Below are positions 1 to 8,355 of a DNA stretch of 36,965 nucleotides, piece by piece; positions within the stretch are counted from its first letter, which is position 1, and each line of letters starts with the position of its first letter. The notes below the pieces were generated by a model. The model did no database searches. It saw only the letters and a program-made list of their open reading frames with translations, and had not been told where the DNA came from. The stretch lies in the NCBI GenBank assembly GCA_009843785.1, contig VYCT01000233.1:1-36965 (forward strand), read 5' to 3'. The DNA is from Candidatus Poribacteria bacterium (lineage in GTDB: Bacteria > Poribacteria > WGA-4E > WGA-3G). A program made the translations under genes and the position numbers.

Positions 1-149
1 GAAATAGACACATTTTTACCATAAATACGGTAATACCGACGATCAAGCAGCATGACATGCACGTGGATTTCCCACATATCGTCAATCATATTGCCAATCT
101 TTATCGTGTTAGATTGGTTCTGAAGCTTGAACTTGTCCGATTTTCTCAT
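1..149 (-). CDS. tnpB: TnpB-family protein, N-terminal 49 residues (cut by window edge)
   Basis: Reading the minus strand from the ATG at 149, the frame stays open to the window edge and gives 49 residues. An in-frame TGA just upstream makes this ATG the first possible start. The segment around residues 30-45 (HVHVMLLDRRYYRIYGK) matches the conserved N-terminal part of IS200/IS605 OrfB/TnpB proteins, where a His, then Leu-x-Arg-Arg-Tyr-Tyr-Arg, then Gly-Lys is typical. TnpB proteins are RNA-guided DNA nucleases encoded in these insertion sequences. The RuvC-like catalytic part and zinc finger would lie outside the window, so activity cannot be judged. A consensus promoter and a terminal hairpin lie upstream, consistent with an intact 5' end. 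No tnpA is visible. Confidence 0.72.
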   Translation of the reverse strand, partial: MRKSDKFKLQNQSNTIKIGNMIDDMWEIHVHVMLLDRRYYRIYGKNVSI

Positions 150-192
150 GGAATATCACACATCACACCTCTTAACCCCTTACCAGTGGGTT

Positions 193-233
193 GGCAAACA
201 CGCCACCAAGCAGTGACGCTGGTAATGTTTGCC
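193..233. repeat. Inverted repeat in the tnpB leader
   Basis: GGCAAACA at 193-200 is the exact reverse complement of TGTTTGCC at 226-233, with a 25-nt interior. It lies between the promoter at 249-278 and the tnpB start at 149, so it would form a hairpin in the 5' leader. It could be a subterminal IS hairpin or a translation-control structure. The sequence does not decide between these. Confidence 0.5.
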
Positions 234-248
234 AGTGTGATAGTATTA

Positions 249-278
249 ATTATACTACATTTTTACTACATTTGTCAA
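249..278 (-). promoter_or_regulatory. Consensus sigma70-type promoter for tnpB
   Basis: On the minus strand TTGACA (273-278) and TATAAT (249-254) are both perfect consensus hexamers separated by 18 bp. The expected transcript starts near 242 and reads through the leader hairpin into tnpB at 149. It is the closest match to consensus I found in the window. Confidence 0.7.
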
Positions 279-303
279 ACCTTTTTTTGACACAACTATA
301 GGC

Positions 304-344
304 GGTGTCTACATCCCCGCCCTAAAGGACGGGGATTTGACACC
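304..344. mobile_element. Terminal hairpin, probable IS200/IS605-type element end
   Basis: A 41-nt imperfect palindrome. The outer arms are GGTGTC (304-309) and GACACC (339-344). The inner arms are ATCCCCG (313-319) and CGGGGAT (330-336), and the apex is CC-TAAA-GG. GC-rich subterminal hairpins of this kind (CCCCGnCCTAAAGGnCGGGG) are typical ends of IS200/IS605 elements, recognised by TnpA as single strands and overlapping the guide RNA in TnpB elements. It sits upstream of tnpB and just downstream of the VWA gene stop at 379. The exact junction cannot be set from one copy. Confidence 0.5.
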
Positions 345-378
345 GAAGATTATGCTAACGAAAGCTATACCCGTAGCA

Positions 379-3123
379 TCAACGGGCGCGTCGCTTAGCG
401 GCTAATAGTCGATTCATTGACGCTTCTGTTGGCTGCGATGCGGGTGTATCCTCTCTGGCGCGTTCGGTTGAAGGCACAGCCAGCGTTGTTGTGCCTACGA
501 TTTGTGTCCTAACAGGCTGCCCGCGCAGTCGTCCGAGAAACGCAGCGATATGCCTATTCGCTATGCTGTAGCGTCGGAGAATCATTTCTAACACAAAGAG
601 GATGGCGGCAATAACCAATAAGGCTTGGGCAAGCGGGACCTGCCGCTCAATGGGTGCGCCTGCCGGTGCTGCTATCTGGGTCAGTGTGGGTTCGTAGATG
701 CCAGCAGTTTCTGATGCCAGCGTTTTTAACAGGTCGGTATTGACCTCAAATTCGGCGTATTCCACCGGATAGGGGAGTGCCAGGACCTCAGTGCGTTTGC
801 GCCCATCACTCTCACGCTGTGCAGTAACGATGTAAGATCCACTGTCCTGTACCTGAAACGCGCCGTTGTAACGCCGCAACGTCCTCTGTTGCATTTCAAT
901 GGGTTCGCTGCTTCCATTCGGACCAGCAACGCGGACCTCGTAAGCAGCTTGCGAAGGTATCTGTGTATCAATGCGAACTTCCGCTTCACCGTGGCGGAGC
1001 GATACAGTGAGATCAAAGTCGGCACCTGCATCCGCAGCGGGCAGCACCCAATTGACGACCTGCCCCCAAAATTTCCCGAAATTCTGCCACGGAATCCATT
1101 CTTCTGCCCACGCCGGTTTAGCATCCGATGTCCACGCGACCGTTTTCCCCAATCCGATATTCCATCCCGCAAGAATCGGTTCATCTTTATGCGAACGGAT
1201 GAAAACTTGCGCGATATCCTTCTTCGTTGTTGCAACGTAACCGTGAAGTCGTGGCGGAGTGCCGATGCCCTCCACAATAGGTTCATTCGGAGCAGTGATA
1301 ACAGGTTGAAAAGGTTCTTGAACGATGTAACGCTGCGTTTCTCGGACAGCTTCCGTCAGTACCATCGGCAGTTCTTGTAGATTTTGAACGGGGACAAAAT
1401 GTCCGCCACTGGTCTCTGCAAGCTGCGTGAGAAGTGCCGCATTTGCATCGCCGATCGCAATCGCTGTGATGCTGATACGTGCTTCGGCAATTTGTTTGGC
1501 TAACTCCAGTAAATCGGATTTTGTATCATCGGATTTACCGTCCGATAAGAGAAGAATGTGCTTGCGTTTTGCGTCGCTTGCTTTGAGCATTTCGCCTGCG
1601 TCTTCGATCGCTTCTTTCATCAGGGTTGTGCCACCTGTCGGTTTGAGTTTTCCAACAGTTTGAAGGAGCCTATCGCGAGCAGATGTGAGTTGTGAGACAA
1701 CCTGAGCATCCTTGCTTGCACTGAAACTGATGAACCCAGCAACATCATCCTCTTTAAGATTGTCAATCCCCGCACCGATCCCAGCAATAGCGAGATCTAT
1801 TTTACGCCGTTGTCCATCAACATAATTTGCCATGCTCCCCGACGTGTCCAAAACAAAAAGAATCGCCACAGTGTCCTTCTGTTCACGTGGTGTCATTTCT
1901 ACAGGAAGTATACGTTCCAAGACGGTATCGGTATAACCACCAGGCCCGTACGCACGTTCACCGCCGATAACGACTAATCCGTGCCCGAGGTCACGGACAT
2001 AATTTTCGATGTTTTGCAGTTGCTCCGATGAGAGTGCTTCTGCAGAGGCGTTACTCAGAATTAGGCCATCGCTGCGTCGGAGTTCACTGAGATCCATCGG
2101 CATCTCCGCGGGTATCGTAACTTCTACGTCAAGGCCGTTCTCCTCAAGGACGGTTTTCAGGTGCGTAGCCTGTGCCTGATCCTCTTCTACATATAGCAGA
2201 CGCGGTTGGTTTCCCTGAACTTTTACAACCGCATAGCCTTGATTATTCTCAAGAATTTCATCGGTTACATCCAGCTGCAGTTCATATCTATAGTTTCCTT
2301 CTTCCGAAACAGGTGGTACAGTTATAGAGACAGCGCGTATTCCACGCTGTAATGTCCATTCAAATTCATCAATGCGTGTCCCTTTGTGATAGAGGGTAGC
2401 ATCTAACTTCGGAATGCTGCCATCGGTTTCAATCACTGCGTCCATCTCAAAATCCTGTCCTTTGCGGACTTCAGTCGGTGCCTGCAGCTGCACCACTCGT
2501 GCTGCGTCTTTAAGCGGGTCAAGCGGTAGTGTTGATATTTCGACATCACTCGCTGAGAGTAAAGGCAGATAGTCTGCCAAGCGTGTCCCACCCGCGTTAT
2601 GAACCCCATCGCTTAACAACACAATCCGCCGATGATAACCATTTGGCAGCACTGCGATTGCGTGCTTAAGGGCAGTGAGAATATCGGTCCCATCTCGTTT
2701 AATTGTCTGTTCCGCGAGTGTCTCCAGCAGTTCTGTAGACATGCTTTCCAAGGGTTGATCCGCTTTCTGCCGAATTGCTGTCAGGACAGAGGTTTCACCT
2801 GCGAAACCGATGACACCGAACTGATCGGTAGGTCTCAATTTTGCGACAGCGGCGTTGATCTGTTTGACTGCTGCCTCACGCTGGATAGGCGGAACGCTTT
2901 CGGAAGTGTCCATTAGAAAAACGACTGCAAGTCGCTGTTCCTTGTGTGTCCGGTGCAAGCTCGCTAAGGCGAGGATTGCGCATAGGAGCGCGGCACCTCT
3001 CAGGAAGAAGGTTACGCTTTTTCGCCACTTTGTCGTACCGAGATGCGTCCGGCGTTGCACAAAGACTAACAAAGGAATAGCGATGAGTAGGATTAAGAAG
3101 AGTGGCGTTCGGAAATCAAACAT
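379..3123 (-). CDS. BatA-like membrane protein with two VWA domains
   Basis: The 914-residue protein starts at the ATG at 3123; a TTG 45 nt upstream would only add 15 polar residues. Two N-terminal membrane segments (about residues 5-22 and 37-55) resemble BatA proteins. A first von Willebrand A domain follows, with metal-site motif DTSES and a later LLSDG. The middle part (LLYVEED... and VIGGERAYGPGG) resembles the class I glutamine-amidotransferase-like fold found in such proteins. A second VWA domain has the classic DTSGS motif, a GGTT loop and LLSDG, so both metal sites look intact. A third membrane segment near residue 865 precedes a cytoplasmic tail. By topology most of the protein would be periplasmic. 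Proteins of this kind are often near MoxR ATPases, but none is seen here. The ligand is unknown. Confidence 0.82.
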   Translation of the reverse strand: MFDFRTPLFLILLIAIPLLVFVQRRTHLGTTKWRKSVTFFLRGAALLCAILALASLHRTHKEQRLAVVFLMDTSESVPPIQREAAVKQINAAVAKLRPTDQFGVIGFAGETSVLTAIRQKADQPLESMSTELLETLAEQTIKRDGTDILTALKHAIAVLPNGYHRRIVLLSDGVHNAGGTRLADYLPLLSASDVEISTLPLDPLKDAARVVQLQAPTEVRKGQDFEMDAVIETDGSIPKLDATLYHKGTRIDEFEWTLQRGIRAVSITVPPVSEEGNYRYELQLDVTDEILENNQGYAVVKVQGNQPRLLYVEEDQAQATHLKTVLEENGLDVEVTIPAEMPMDLSELRRSDGLILSNASAEALSSEQLQNIENYVRDLGHGLVVIGGERAYGPGGYTDTVLERILPVEMTPREQKDTVAILFVLDTSGSMANYVDGQRRKIDLAIAGIGAGIDNLKEDDVAGFISFSASKDAQVVSQLTSARDRLLQTVGKLKPTGGTTLMKEAIEDAGEMLKASDAKRKHILLLSDGKSDDTKSDLLELAKQIAEARISITAIAIGDANAALLTQLAETSGGHFVPVQNLQELPMVLTEAVRETQRYIVQEPFQPVITAPNEPIVEGIGTPPRLHGYVATTKKDIAQVFIRSHKDEPILAGWNIGLGKTVAWTSDAKPAWAEEWIPWQNFGKFWGQVVNWVLPAADAGADFDLTVSLRHGEAEVRIDTQIPSQAAYEVRVAGPNGSSEPIEMQQRTLRRYNGAFQVQDSGSYIVTAQRESDGRKRTEVLALPYPVEYAEFEVNTDLLKTLASETAGIYEPTLTQIAAPAGAPIERQVPLAQALLVIAAILFVLEMILRRYSIANRHIAAFLGRLRGQPVRTQIVGTTTLAVPSTERAREDTPASQPTEASMNRLLAAKRRAR

Positions 3124-3289
3124 CTTTAAATTACTTTGCAGTTCGGTAAGGTAAATTTGACGTTTCAAGTGCCTATTCCGTATATCCGCATGCGCCGTTG
3201 TTGCATGCTACGTTTTCGAGGCTAATTTTAACACAAAACAACTACCGACTCTTCAGAAAACTGCCAACCAATGATGACGAGTGAAATGA

Positions 3290-4990
3290 TTAACTGCGGA
3301 GTTCCTCAAAATAGGCTTCCGCGGCTTGCGTTTCTGCCGCATGTGACATGTTATAACGTTGGCAGAGGGCGATATATTCGTTAATCAGTGTGCGACGCTT
3401 TTCGGGTTGCATCTCACCGCCAGCTACGAGCATCGCTTTGTAAGCAGGGATAGCGGCTTTTTCGACCCGTGCCCGAATTTCCGACTTCTCGGCGAGTGCT
3501 AACGCCTGCTGGAAATAGTCGAAAATGGTCTGCGCACTCTCGGCATCTAAACCTACATCCTCTGGAGTCGGGAAACACCGCGGGTGGAGCCCCTTTGCGT
3601 CAACGTTATCGTGAAGGAAGGCGATATATTCCAAAATCGGTGGTGCTGCCGCCTCGTAATGGAGATTCACAAATTCGTTTAAGAGTGTTTCAGCATCGAG
3701 ATGCGGATTCCAGATAAGATGCGAAATTAGGTAATTTCGCAAGTCCGAAAATTCGCCTGCTAACCCGTTGCCATTTGCCTGCATGAAAACACCTTTCGCG
3801 TTATTGTGCAAAAAATAACGCACATTCGGCGCAATACTTCGCAGATTCGGGAAGGGTAAATCATAAGAACGGAAATTGGTATTATAGTTCCAAATCCAGA
3901 TGTCGTCACAGATTTTGCCCCATGCGTTGGTATCTTGGCAAAAGGCTTGATTCTGCTCACAATCTGGGTTGTCAATGGCGTGGAGGGTGCAGCACTCAAT
4001 GCTACAGAGTTGAATCTGCACGTTGTGCCGAGGGGTTACCGTCTTAGGCGGTTCGCGGGTATACCAATACGCCAATGTCCCGACTTTGACGTGCGGGTGT
4101 GCTTTCTCAATGCGTTCCGCAACAGCATTGACGAAAGTCAGCTGCGATCCCATCGGTGAATCTTCCGCTTCGTTAAGCGTCTCACACGTTTCGCATCGAC
4201 AATACGCCGCCGTATCCGCTTGACTCACACTGATATTGGTGGCTTCTGACCGCTCCGTGAGTTGTTGAATTGCGGATGCCGCAGCAACTTCAATAACTTC
4301 CGGATTCGTCACGCATAGCTGCGGGCCGCCACCATGGGTATTCGTATCCCGTTTTCCGTCCACGAGTGCATAGTACTCCGGATGGCTCTCGCCATAAGTA
4401 CCGTAAGGAACCAAGGCATGAAATGAGTGGTTGATCAGCTGCTGTTGGGTCTTTCCGCCGAGATTTTCAGCATCTGTAACAGTGTTGACCTTCCGTTTCG
4501 CCGCGAATGTCGGATCCTCTGAATTCTCTCGGTAATAACTCCAACGGAACGAAAATGGTGGGGAGTAGGTGTAACTTCCGCAGGGGATTTTTAACGCAGG
4601 TGCATCAGGAATATGCGTATGCTCAGCGGTTAAAAATCGGATACCAACGAGTTCTTCAAGAAACTGGTATACGGCGTAGAGAACACCGCGCGGTAGACCT
4701 CCATGTATCTGAACATTTCCACTCGCAACAGTAATTTGGATATCCTCATCACCCAATCCGGGTAAGCCACTAATAGCGATCTGTCCACGATCAGGAGCAG
4801 CGTTCGGCTGCACCGTGGCAAGGGATAACGTCAACTGCGTTGCTTGGTTGAACCACTTTTGGAACTCTTCAGCAGCATATTGTTCGGAAGTAGTAGCGTC
4901 ATTGGAGACAGTGATATGCCAATCCTGGATTGTTGAGATCGCTAAATCGCCACCAGTCGCATGAAATATGAGTGTTTTCTGAGTTGACAT
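3290..4990 (-). CDS. DUF4838 domain protein (putative carbohydrate-active)
   Basis: The 566-residue protein starts at the ATG at 4990, preceded by a strong GAGGAG ribosome site; an open frame extends 48 codons further upstream but lacks such a site and overlaps the MFS gene. The N-terminal 130 residues (YAAEEFQKWFNQAT...) resemble the small alpha/beta domain that precedes the barrel of GH67 and GH20 glycosidases. The centre carries DUF4838-like features: SQADTAAYCRCETC, then LTFVNAVAERI and LAYWYTREPP. DUF4838 is uncharacterised, but its architecture suggests a glycosidase-like TIM barrel. No signal peptide is present, so it is probably cytoplasmic and acts on imported substrate. It is the last gene of the three-gene operon, 14 nt after the MFS stop. 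Confidence 0.75.
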   Translation of the reverse strand: MSTQKTLIFHATGGDLAISTIQDWHITVSNDATTSEQYAAEEFQKWFNQATQLTLSLATVQPNAAPDRGQIAISGLPGLGDEDIQITVASGNVQIHGGLPRGVLYAVYQFLEELVGIRFLTAEHTHIPDAPALKIPCGSYTYSPPFSFRWSYYRENSEDPTFAAKRKVNTVTDAENLGGKTQQQLINHSFHALVPYGTYGESHPEYYALVDGKRDTNTHGGGPQLCVTNPEVIEVAAASAIQQLTERSEATNISVSQADTAAYCRCETCETLNEAEDSPMGSQLTFVNAVAERIEKAHPHVKVGTLAYWYTREPPKTVTPRHNVQIQLCSIECCTLHAIDNPDCEQNQAFCQDTNAWGKICDDIWIWNYNTNFRSYDLPFPNLRSIAPNVRYFLHNNAKGVFMQANGNGLAGEFSDLRNYLISHLIWNPHLDAETLLNEFVNLHYEAAAPPILEYIAFLHDNVDAKGLHPRCFPTPEDVGLDAESAQTIFDYFQQALALAEKSEIRARVEKAAIPAYKAMLVAGGEMQPEKRRTLINEYIALCQRYNMSHAAETQAAEAYFEELRS

Positions 4991-5004
4991 AGGTTTCTCC
5001 TCAA

Positions 5005-6267
5005 TTATGTGCTCGCAGTGCCTTGTTCCACTGCCTCCGCATCCGCCTGGTATTTCTGTTCGTTGAACAACACAATGAATACTATCGCAGCAAGTACCGT
5101 TATGACAATAGGCACCATAAATATTTTTGCCCAAGCATGCCCACCTTCTGGGTAAGCAAAGTAATCATGGACACGTCCACTAATGATATGCCCTACCAAC
5201 ATACCGAACCCATTCGTGACAAAGAGGAGCAGTGCTTGCGAACTCGCCCGGATGTCTTTCGCACTCAATCGTTCCACAGCAATCATACCACCAACGAAAA
5301 AGAAAGAATAGCAAATGCCGTGCAATGTTTGCGCACCGACCACCAACCACACAGGTTCACCTATCGCGAAGATCGCATAACGGACGGGCCACGCAAGAAT
5401 GCCCAAAAAAATAGTAAACCGCATGCCGAACCGGCGCAGACACGGAAATAGAAGCAGCATCAGCAAGACTTCAGCGACCTGTCCCAGACTCATCGCTAAG
5501 TTAGCACTACTCCCAACTAACCCAACGCCGTGTTCTGCTTCAGTCAAAAAGAGATAGGTTAAATTGTAATAGAAAGGGAGCTCAATCGCAACAACAAAGG
5601 AGATAATTAGAAGCACGGCGAAATTTCGATTTGAAACGAGGGAGAAGGCTTCAAGAAAAGCATAAGGGTTCTTTGCCTCTTTACTCGGAGGGGTATTGGG
5701 CAGCGTCAAACAGTAGACCCCCATCATGAGTGAAAGCACGGCACCGAAAAGGAGACAGTCACCGACGTGTGGAAGTGTTGGCTCTCGGTTCTCCCAGAAC
5801 CGGAGGTATAGACTCAGGATCCAGTTAATCGCAATCCAGCCGAGCGTCCCGAAGACCCGGATATTCCCGAATTTGTCTGACTGTCCCATGTGATGAAAAG
5901 CGATCGCATTGGTCAGCGCGATCGTTGGCATATAGAGAACGGCGTGCAAGAAAATCATACTCCACATCATAGGGAAGGAGGTCTGTTTCCATGCAACAAA
6001 CAGACAGATACCGCCAAGTATGTGCGAAATCGCTGCGAACACCTGTGCCGGCATTAAGCGATCCGCAATCCATCCTGCGATGATCGGCGAAATTATCGAA
6101 CCGATAGCAGTCGTGCCAAAGACGTAACTAATCTGCTTGCCGCTGAATCCGAGGTTTTGCATGTGTCCAGCGATAAGTACCGCCCACGCGCCCCATATAG
6201 CGAACTGCAGAAACATCATCCCGGATAGTCGTGGGAAGGTACCGAATTCTGTTCGTTTAGCTTCCAT
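5005..6267 (-). CDS. MFS transporter, nucleoside:H+ symporter (NupG-like) family
   Basis: This 420-residue protein is hydrophobic throughout, with about 12 predicted membrane segments and a cytoplasmic loop near residues 190-205. The N-terminus (SGMMFLQFAIWGAWAV) and the segment FLHAVLYMPTIALTNAIAFHHM resemble NupG-like nucleoside permeases of the major facilitator superfamily. These import nucleosides or related small molecules with protons across the inner membrane. The ATG at 6267 has a good GAGGAG site 6 nt upstream. It lies between the cysteine hydrolase and the DUF4838 gene, with gaps of 58 and 14 nt, so co-transcription is likely. The partners leave open whether it carries a nucleoside, a nicotinamide derivative or a sugar derivative. 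Confidence 0.82.
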   Translation of the reverse strand: MEAKRTEFGTFPRLSGMMFLQFAIWGAWAVLIAGHMQNLGFSGKQISYVFGTTAIGSIISPIIAGWIADRLMPAQVFAAISHILGGICLFVAWKQTSFPMMWSMIFLHAVLYMPTIALTNAIAFHHMGQSDKFGNIRVFGTLGWIAINWILSLYLRFWENREPTLPHVGDCLLFGAVLSLMMGVYCLTLPNTPPSKEAKNPYAFLEAFSLVSNRNFAVLLIISFVVAIELPFYYNLTYLFLTEAEHGVGLVGSSANLAMSLGQVAEVLLMLLLFPCLRRFGMRFTIFLGILAWPVRYAIFAIGEPVWLVVGAQTLHGICYSFFFVGGMIAVERLSAKDIRASSQALLLFVTNGFGMLVGHIISGRVHDYFAYPEGGHAWAKIFMVPIVITVLAAIVFIVLFNEQKYQADAEAVEQGTAST

Positions 6268-6325
6268 AGCGGTCTCCTCTTTTATTCGATTCTAAAATTG
6301 GTTCACAGACTTCACGACGCTTTGT

Positions 6326-7375
6326 CTACTCCCACCGCGCAATCGGTGCTGTTGACTGCACTATATGCATTCCGGCGTTGGCAGCCTCGGCAAACGCAGC
6401 ATCTGCTGGCTCCGTATAATCAACGATACCCGGTACGACAACGGGTGAGGTCAGATCATCCACCAGATAGACTTTCTTCGCCAATTCGCTGTCGGTCCGC
6501 TGAATTTCTGCAAGCAGATCGCTGACAGTCCACGCGACACAGTGGCTTTTCGCTTGTCCCGCGATAATCACTCGGTCGTATCCGAGAAGCATTTGGAGAA
6601 AGGCACTGTTTTTTTTAGCAATCGGTTCGCCATCCATGTCGTTCAGGACTTCTGGACGTAAGACAGAATAGTTTTCAGTCAACGGATTCTGTCCTTTAAT
6701 TTCATAATGGGTCTGGGTCTTACGGGCAATCGTATGGAAAAAGCAGGCTTCATCAACAGCAGAAACAACAGCGTGTCCAATCCCGCCGAGCATCGCATGG
6801 TAGGGCCATATTGCGAGCGGGTATTTCCCATCTTCGGTGAGCCGTTTGACGTAGTGTTCGCCGTACGCCTGGAGCCATGCGTATGGATTGGCCGCTGGAA
6901 CTTGGCTCGGCAGATTTAGACTGCCAACAACAGCAGGGTTGACACGCCATCTGCCTGTCTCTATATCTTCAGGCGTAATCAGTGTCTGCAACGGTAACGG
7001 ATGCTCACCGGCATCGTTAATCCAGAAGACTTCATGAAATATTTGCGTTGCCGTGTGGGTATCCAGTGTGCAAGCAATTTTGGTAATCTGCGGCAGGTTA
7101 CGATAGATGAACTGACATAGCCGAATATTATCCGCTACCGCACCATTTCCCGACCTACCCCCGACAAACAGTTCATAACCCGGAATACAGAATGTATTTT
7201 GGACATCGACAAGAAGTAAACAGGTACGAAAATTGTCTTCGGATGCTGGCGGTATCGAGTGTTGCGCTGCCCACGTGAGGGCTTCTCTCTGGCGTTCTTG
7301 ATAGGGGATTCGCCAAACCTTGTCTACCTGATTAACATCAAAATGTTCTGGGAGTGGAAGTTTTGGTGTAGACAT
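6326..7375 (-). CDS. Isochorismatase-like cysteine hydrolase (nicotinamidase-related)
   Basis: The 349-residue protein starts at the ATG at 7375, preceded by AAGGA; a TTG 48 nt upstream is a weaker choice. The catalytic triad of the isochorismatase-like superfamily is visible: Asp57 in LLLVDVQNTF, Lys227 in YEIKGQNP and Cys279 in IAGQAKSHCV. Asp105 and His107 (LDTHTA) plus His193 (PYHAM) fit the metal site of nicotinamidases. It is much longer than a typical 180-220 residue member because of an N-terminal extension of about 50 residues and an insertion around residues 115-190. Members hydrolyse amides such as nicotinamide or ureidoacrylate, so the substrate cannot be named. It is the first gene of the operon with the MFS carrier and DUF4838 protein. 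Confidence 0.8.
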   Translation of the reverse strand: MSTPKLPLPEHFDVNQVDKVWRIPYQERQREALTWAAQHSIPPASEDNFRTCLLLVDVQNTFCIPGYELFVGGRSGNGAVADNIRLCQFIYRNLPQITKIACTLDTHTATQIFHEVFWINDAGEHPLPLQTLITPEDIETGRWRVNPAVVGSLNLPSQVPAANPYAWLQAYGEHYVKRLTEDGKYPLAIWPYHAMLGGIGHAVVSAVDEACFFHTIARKTQTHYEIKGQNPLTENYSVLRPEVLNDMDGEPIAKKNSAFLQMLLGYDRVIIAGQAKSHCVAWTVSDLLAEIQRTDSELAKKVYLVDDLTSPVVVPGIVDYTEPADAAFAEAANAGMHIVQSTAPIARWE

Positions 7376-7513
7376 CGTTCTTATCCTTTTTGTGTGGGCC
7401 TTTTTGTGTCGGCGTATTTCCAACTGTGCCGGTTTTGGTTGCGGAGAGCGGTTTTAGGGTGTCCGCTATTGGGAATTTTATAGAATTTCGCGGTTTTTAG
7501 CAACAAAAATCGG

Positions 7514-7543
7514 TTGATATATGTTATAGACATACAGTAGAAT
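7514..7543 (+). promoter_or_regulatory. Putative sigma70-type promoter for the receiver-like gene
   Basis: TTGATA (7514-7519) and TAGAAT (7538-7543), with an 18-bp spacer, point toward the gene at 7600. Each hexamer has one mismatch to consensus. The region is divergent from the cysteine hydrolase operon. I saw no comparably clear promoter for that operon. Confidence 0.45.
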
Positions 7544-7599
7544 AGAGTAACATTTTTCAGTTAGCATCTTTTATCACCCTAAAGTTTGTAGGAAAACAG

Positions 7600-8199
7600 A
7601 TGAAAAAGTTTTTTAAACCACTCCCAGATTTAGAAGAGAGACTGGATCAGGTCAATGAACGCATGCGGCGGGCGCGCCGAACCCTCGATTGGCGAGCAAG
7701 AGAAGCACGCATCCCCCTTGACATTCAAGAAGACTTCGGTATCTCTGAATTGGAAGGCGGGATAATGCTCGTTTCACGGGACGGCGGTGTACATGACAAA
7801 GTAAGGAATCTCGTCCGCTCTGAAGGCTACGGATGCGACATCCCAGAGCGAAGCTCGGCAGCCATCGGTTTATTGAAGCTGGGCAAATATCAGATGGTCA
7901 TTGCCGACTACACTCGTCGTTCGAGAGGTCGGCTCTTTGAATATATTAGACGGTATCAGCCGCATGTCAAAATTGTCTCGATCGTCCGTAATGATCACGA
8001 AGGACGACAAGTCATGAGAGCCGGTAGCTACAGTTACCTGTTAGGACGCGGTTTTGACCCAGAGCAGTTACGTACCTGTATCACAAGTGCTCTTAAATTA
8101 AAGCATCGCGCCTGTTGGTTGTTAACAAACGGCGAGCGGTGTAACCGATCCTGTGTTGATGATTTCCAATCCGATGAAGATTTCGCGGAAATCGAATGA
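7600..8199 (+). CDS. Degenerate CheY-like receiver domain protein
   Basis: A 199-residue protein starting at an ATG preceded by AGGAAAA. Residues 1-45 are highly charged and probably helical. Residues 54-165 fit a response-regulator receiver fold: a hydrophobic strand (GIMLVSR), then MVIADY with Asp103 at the usual phosphorylation position, IVSIVRND, and a final helix. The conserved Lys-Pro that follows the last strand is replaced by LLGRGFD, and the acidic pair after strand 1 is missing, so normal phosphotransfer is doubtful. The C-terminus has three cysteines (172, 181, 185) and ends very acidic. There is no output domain. It may be a pseudo-receiver or an adaptor. No histidine kinase is nearby. 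Confidence 0.6.
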   Translation: MKKFFKPLPDLEERLDQVNERMRRARRTLDWRAREARIPLDIQEDFGISELEGGIMLVSRDGGVHDKVRNLVRSEGYGCDIPERSSAAIGLLKLGKYQMVIADYTRRSRGRLFEYIRRYQPHVKIVSIVRNDHEGRQVMRAGSYSYLLGRGFDPEQLRTCITSALKLKHRACWLLTNGERCNRSCVDDFQSDEDFAEIE

Positions 8200-8355
8200 A
8201 ACACAGGACCGATCTCTTAATAGCAAATTTTGGCATTTCGCTGCCTGCTACGAGCATGTAACCCGAAGACACTGGAAAGTCATTATCGCTATCCGCTTGA
8301 TCGGAAACCCGTTTTTGACGAAGGAAAAACGGAGCAGGTCCTAATATTTAAAAAT

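Noticed and set aside
57-290. Plus-strand 77-codon frame at the left end
   Set aside because: It lies antisense to the tnpB start and its promoter, has no ribosome site and no recognisable protein.
3179-3220. Two GCATGC hexamers as a regulatory dyad before the VWA gene
   Set aside because: GCATGC is itself a palindrome and the pair is only 9 bp apart without any longer symmetry or promoter match.
8230-8355. N-terminal extension of the CYTH protein
   Set aside because: The extra 42 residues do not resemble the family, while the ATG at 8356 begins exactly at the conserved first strand.
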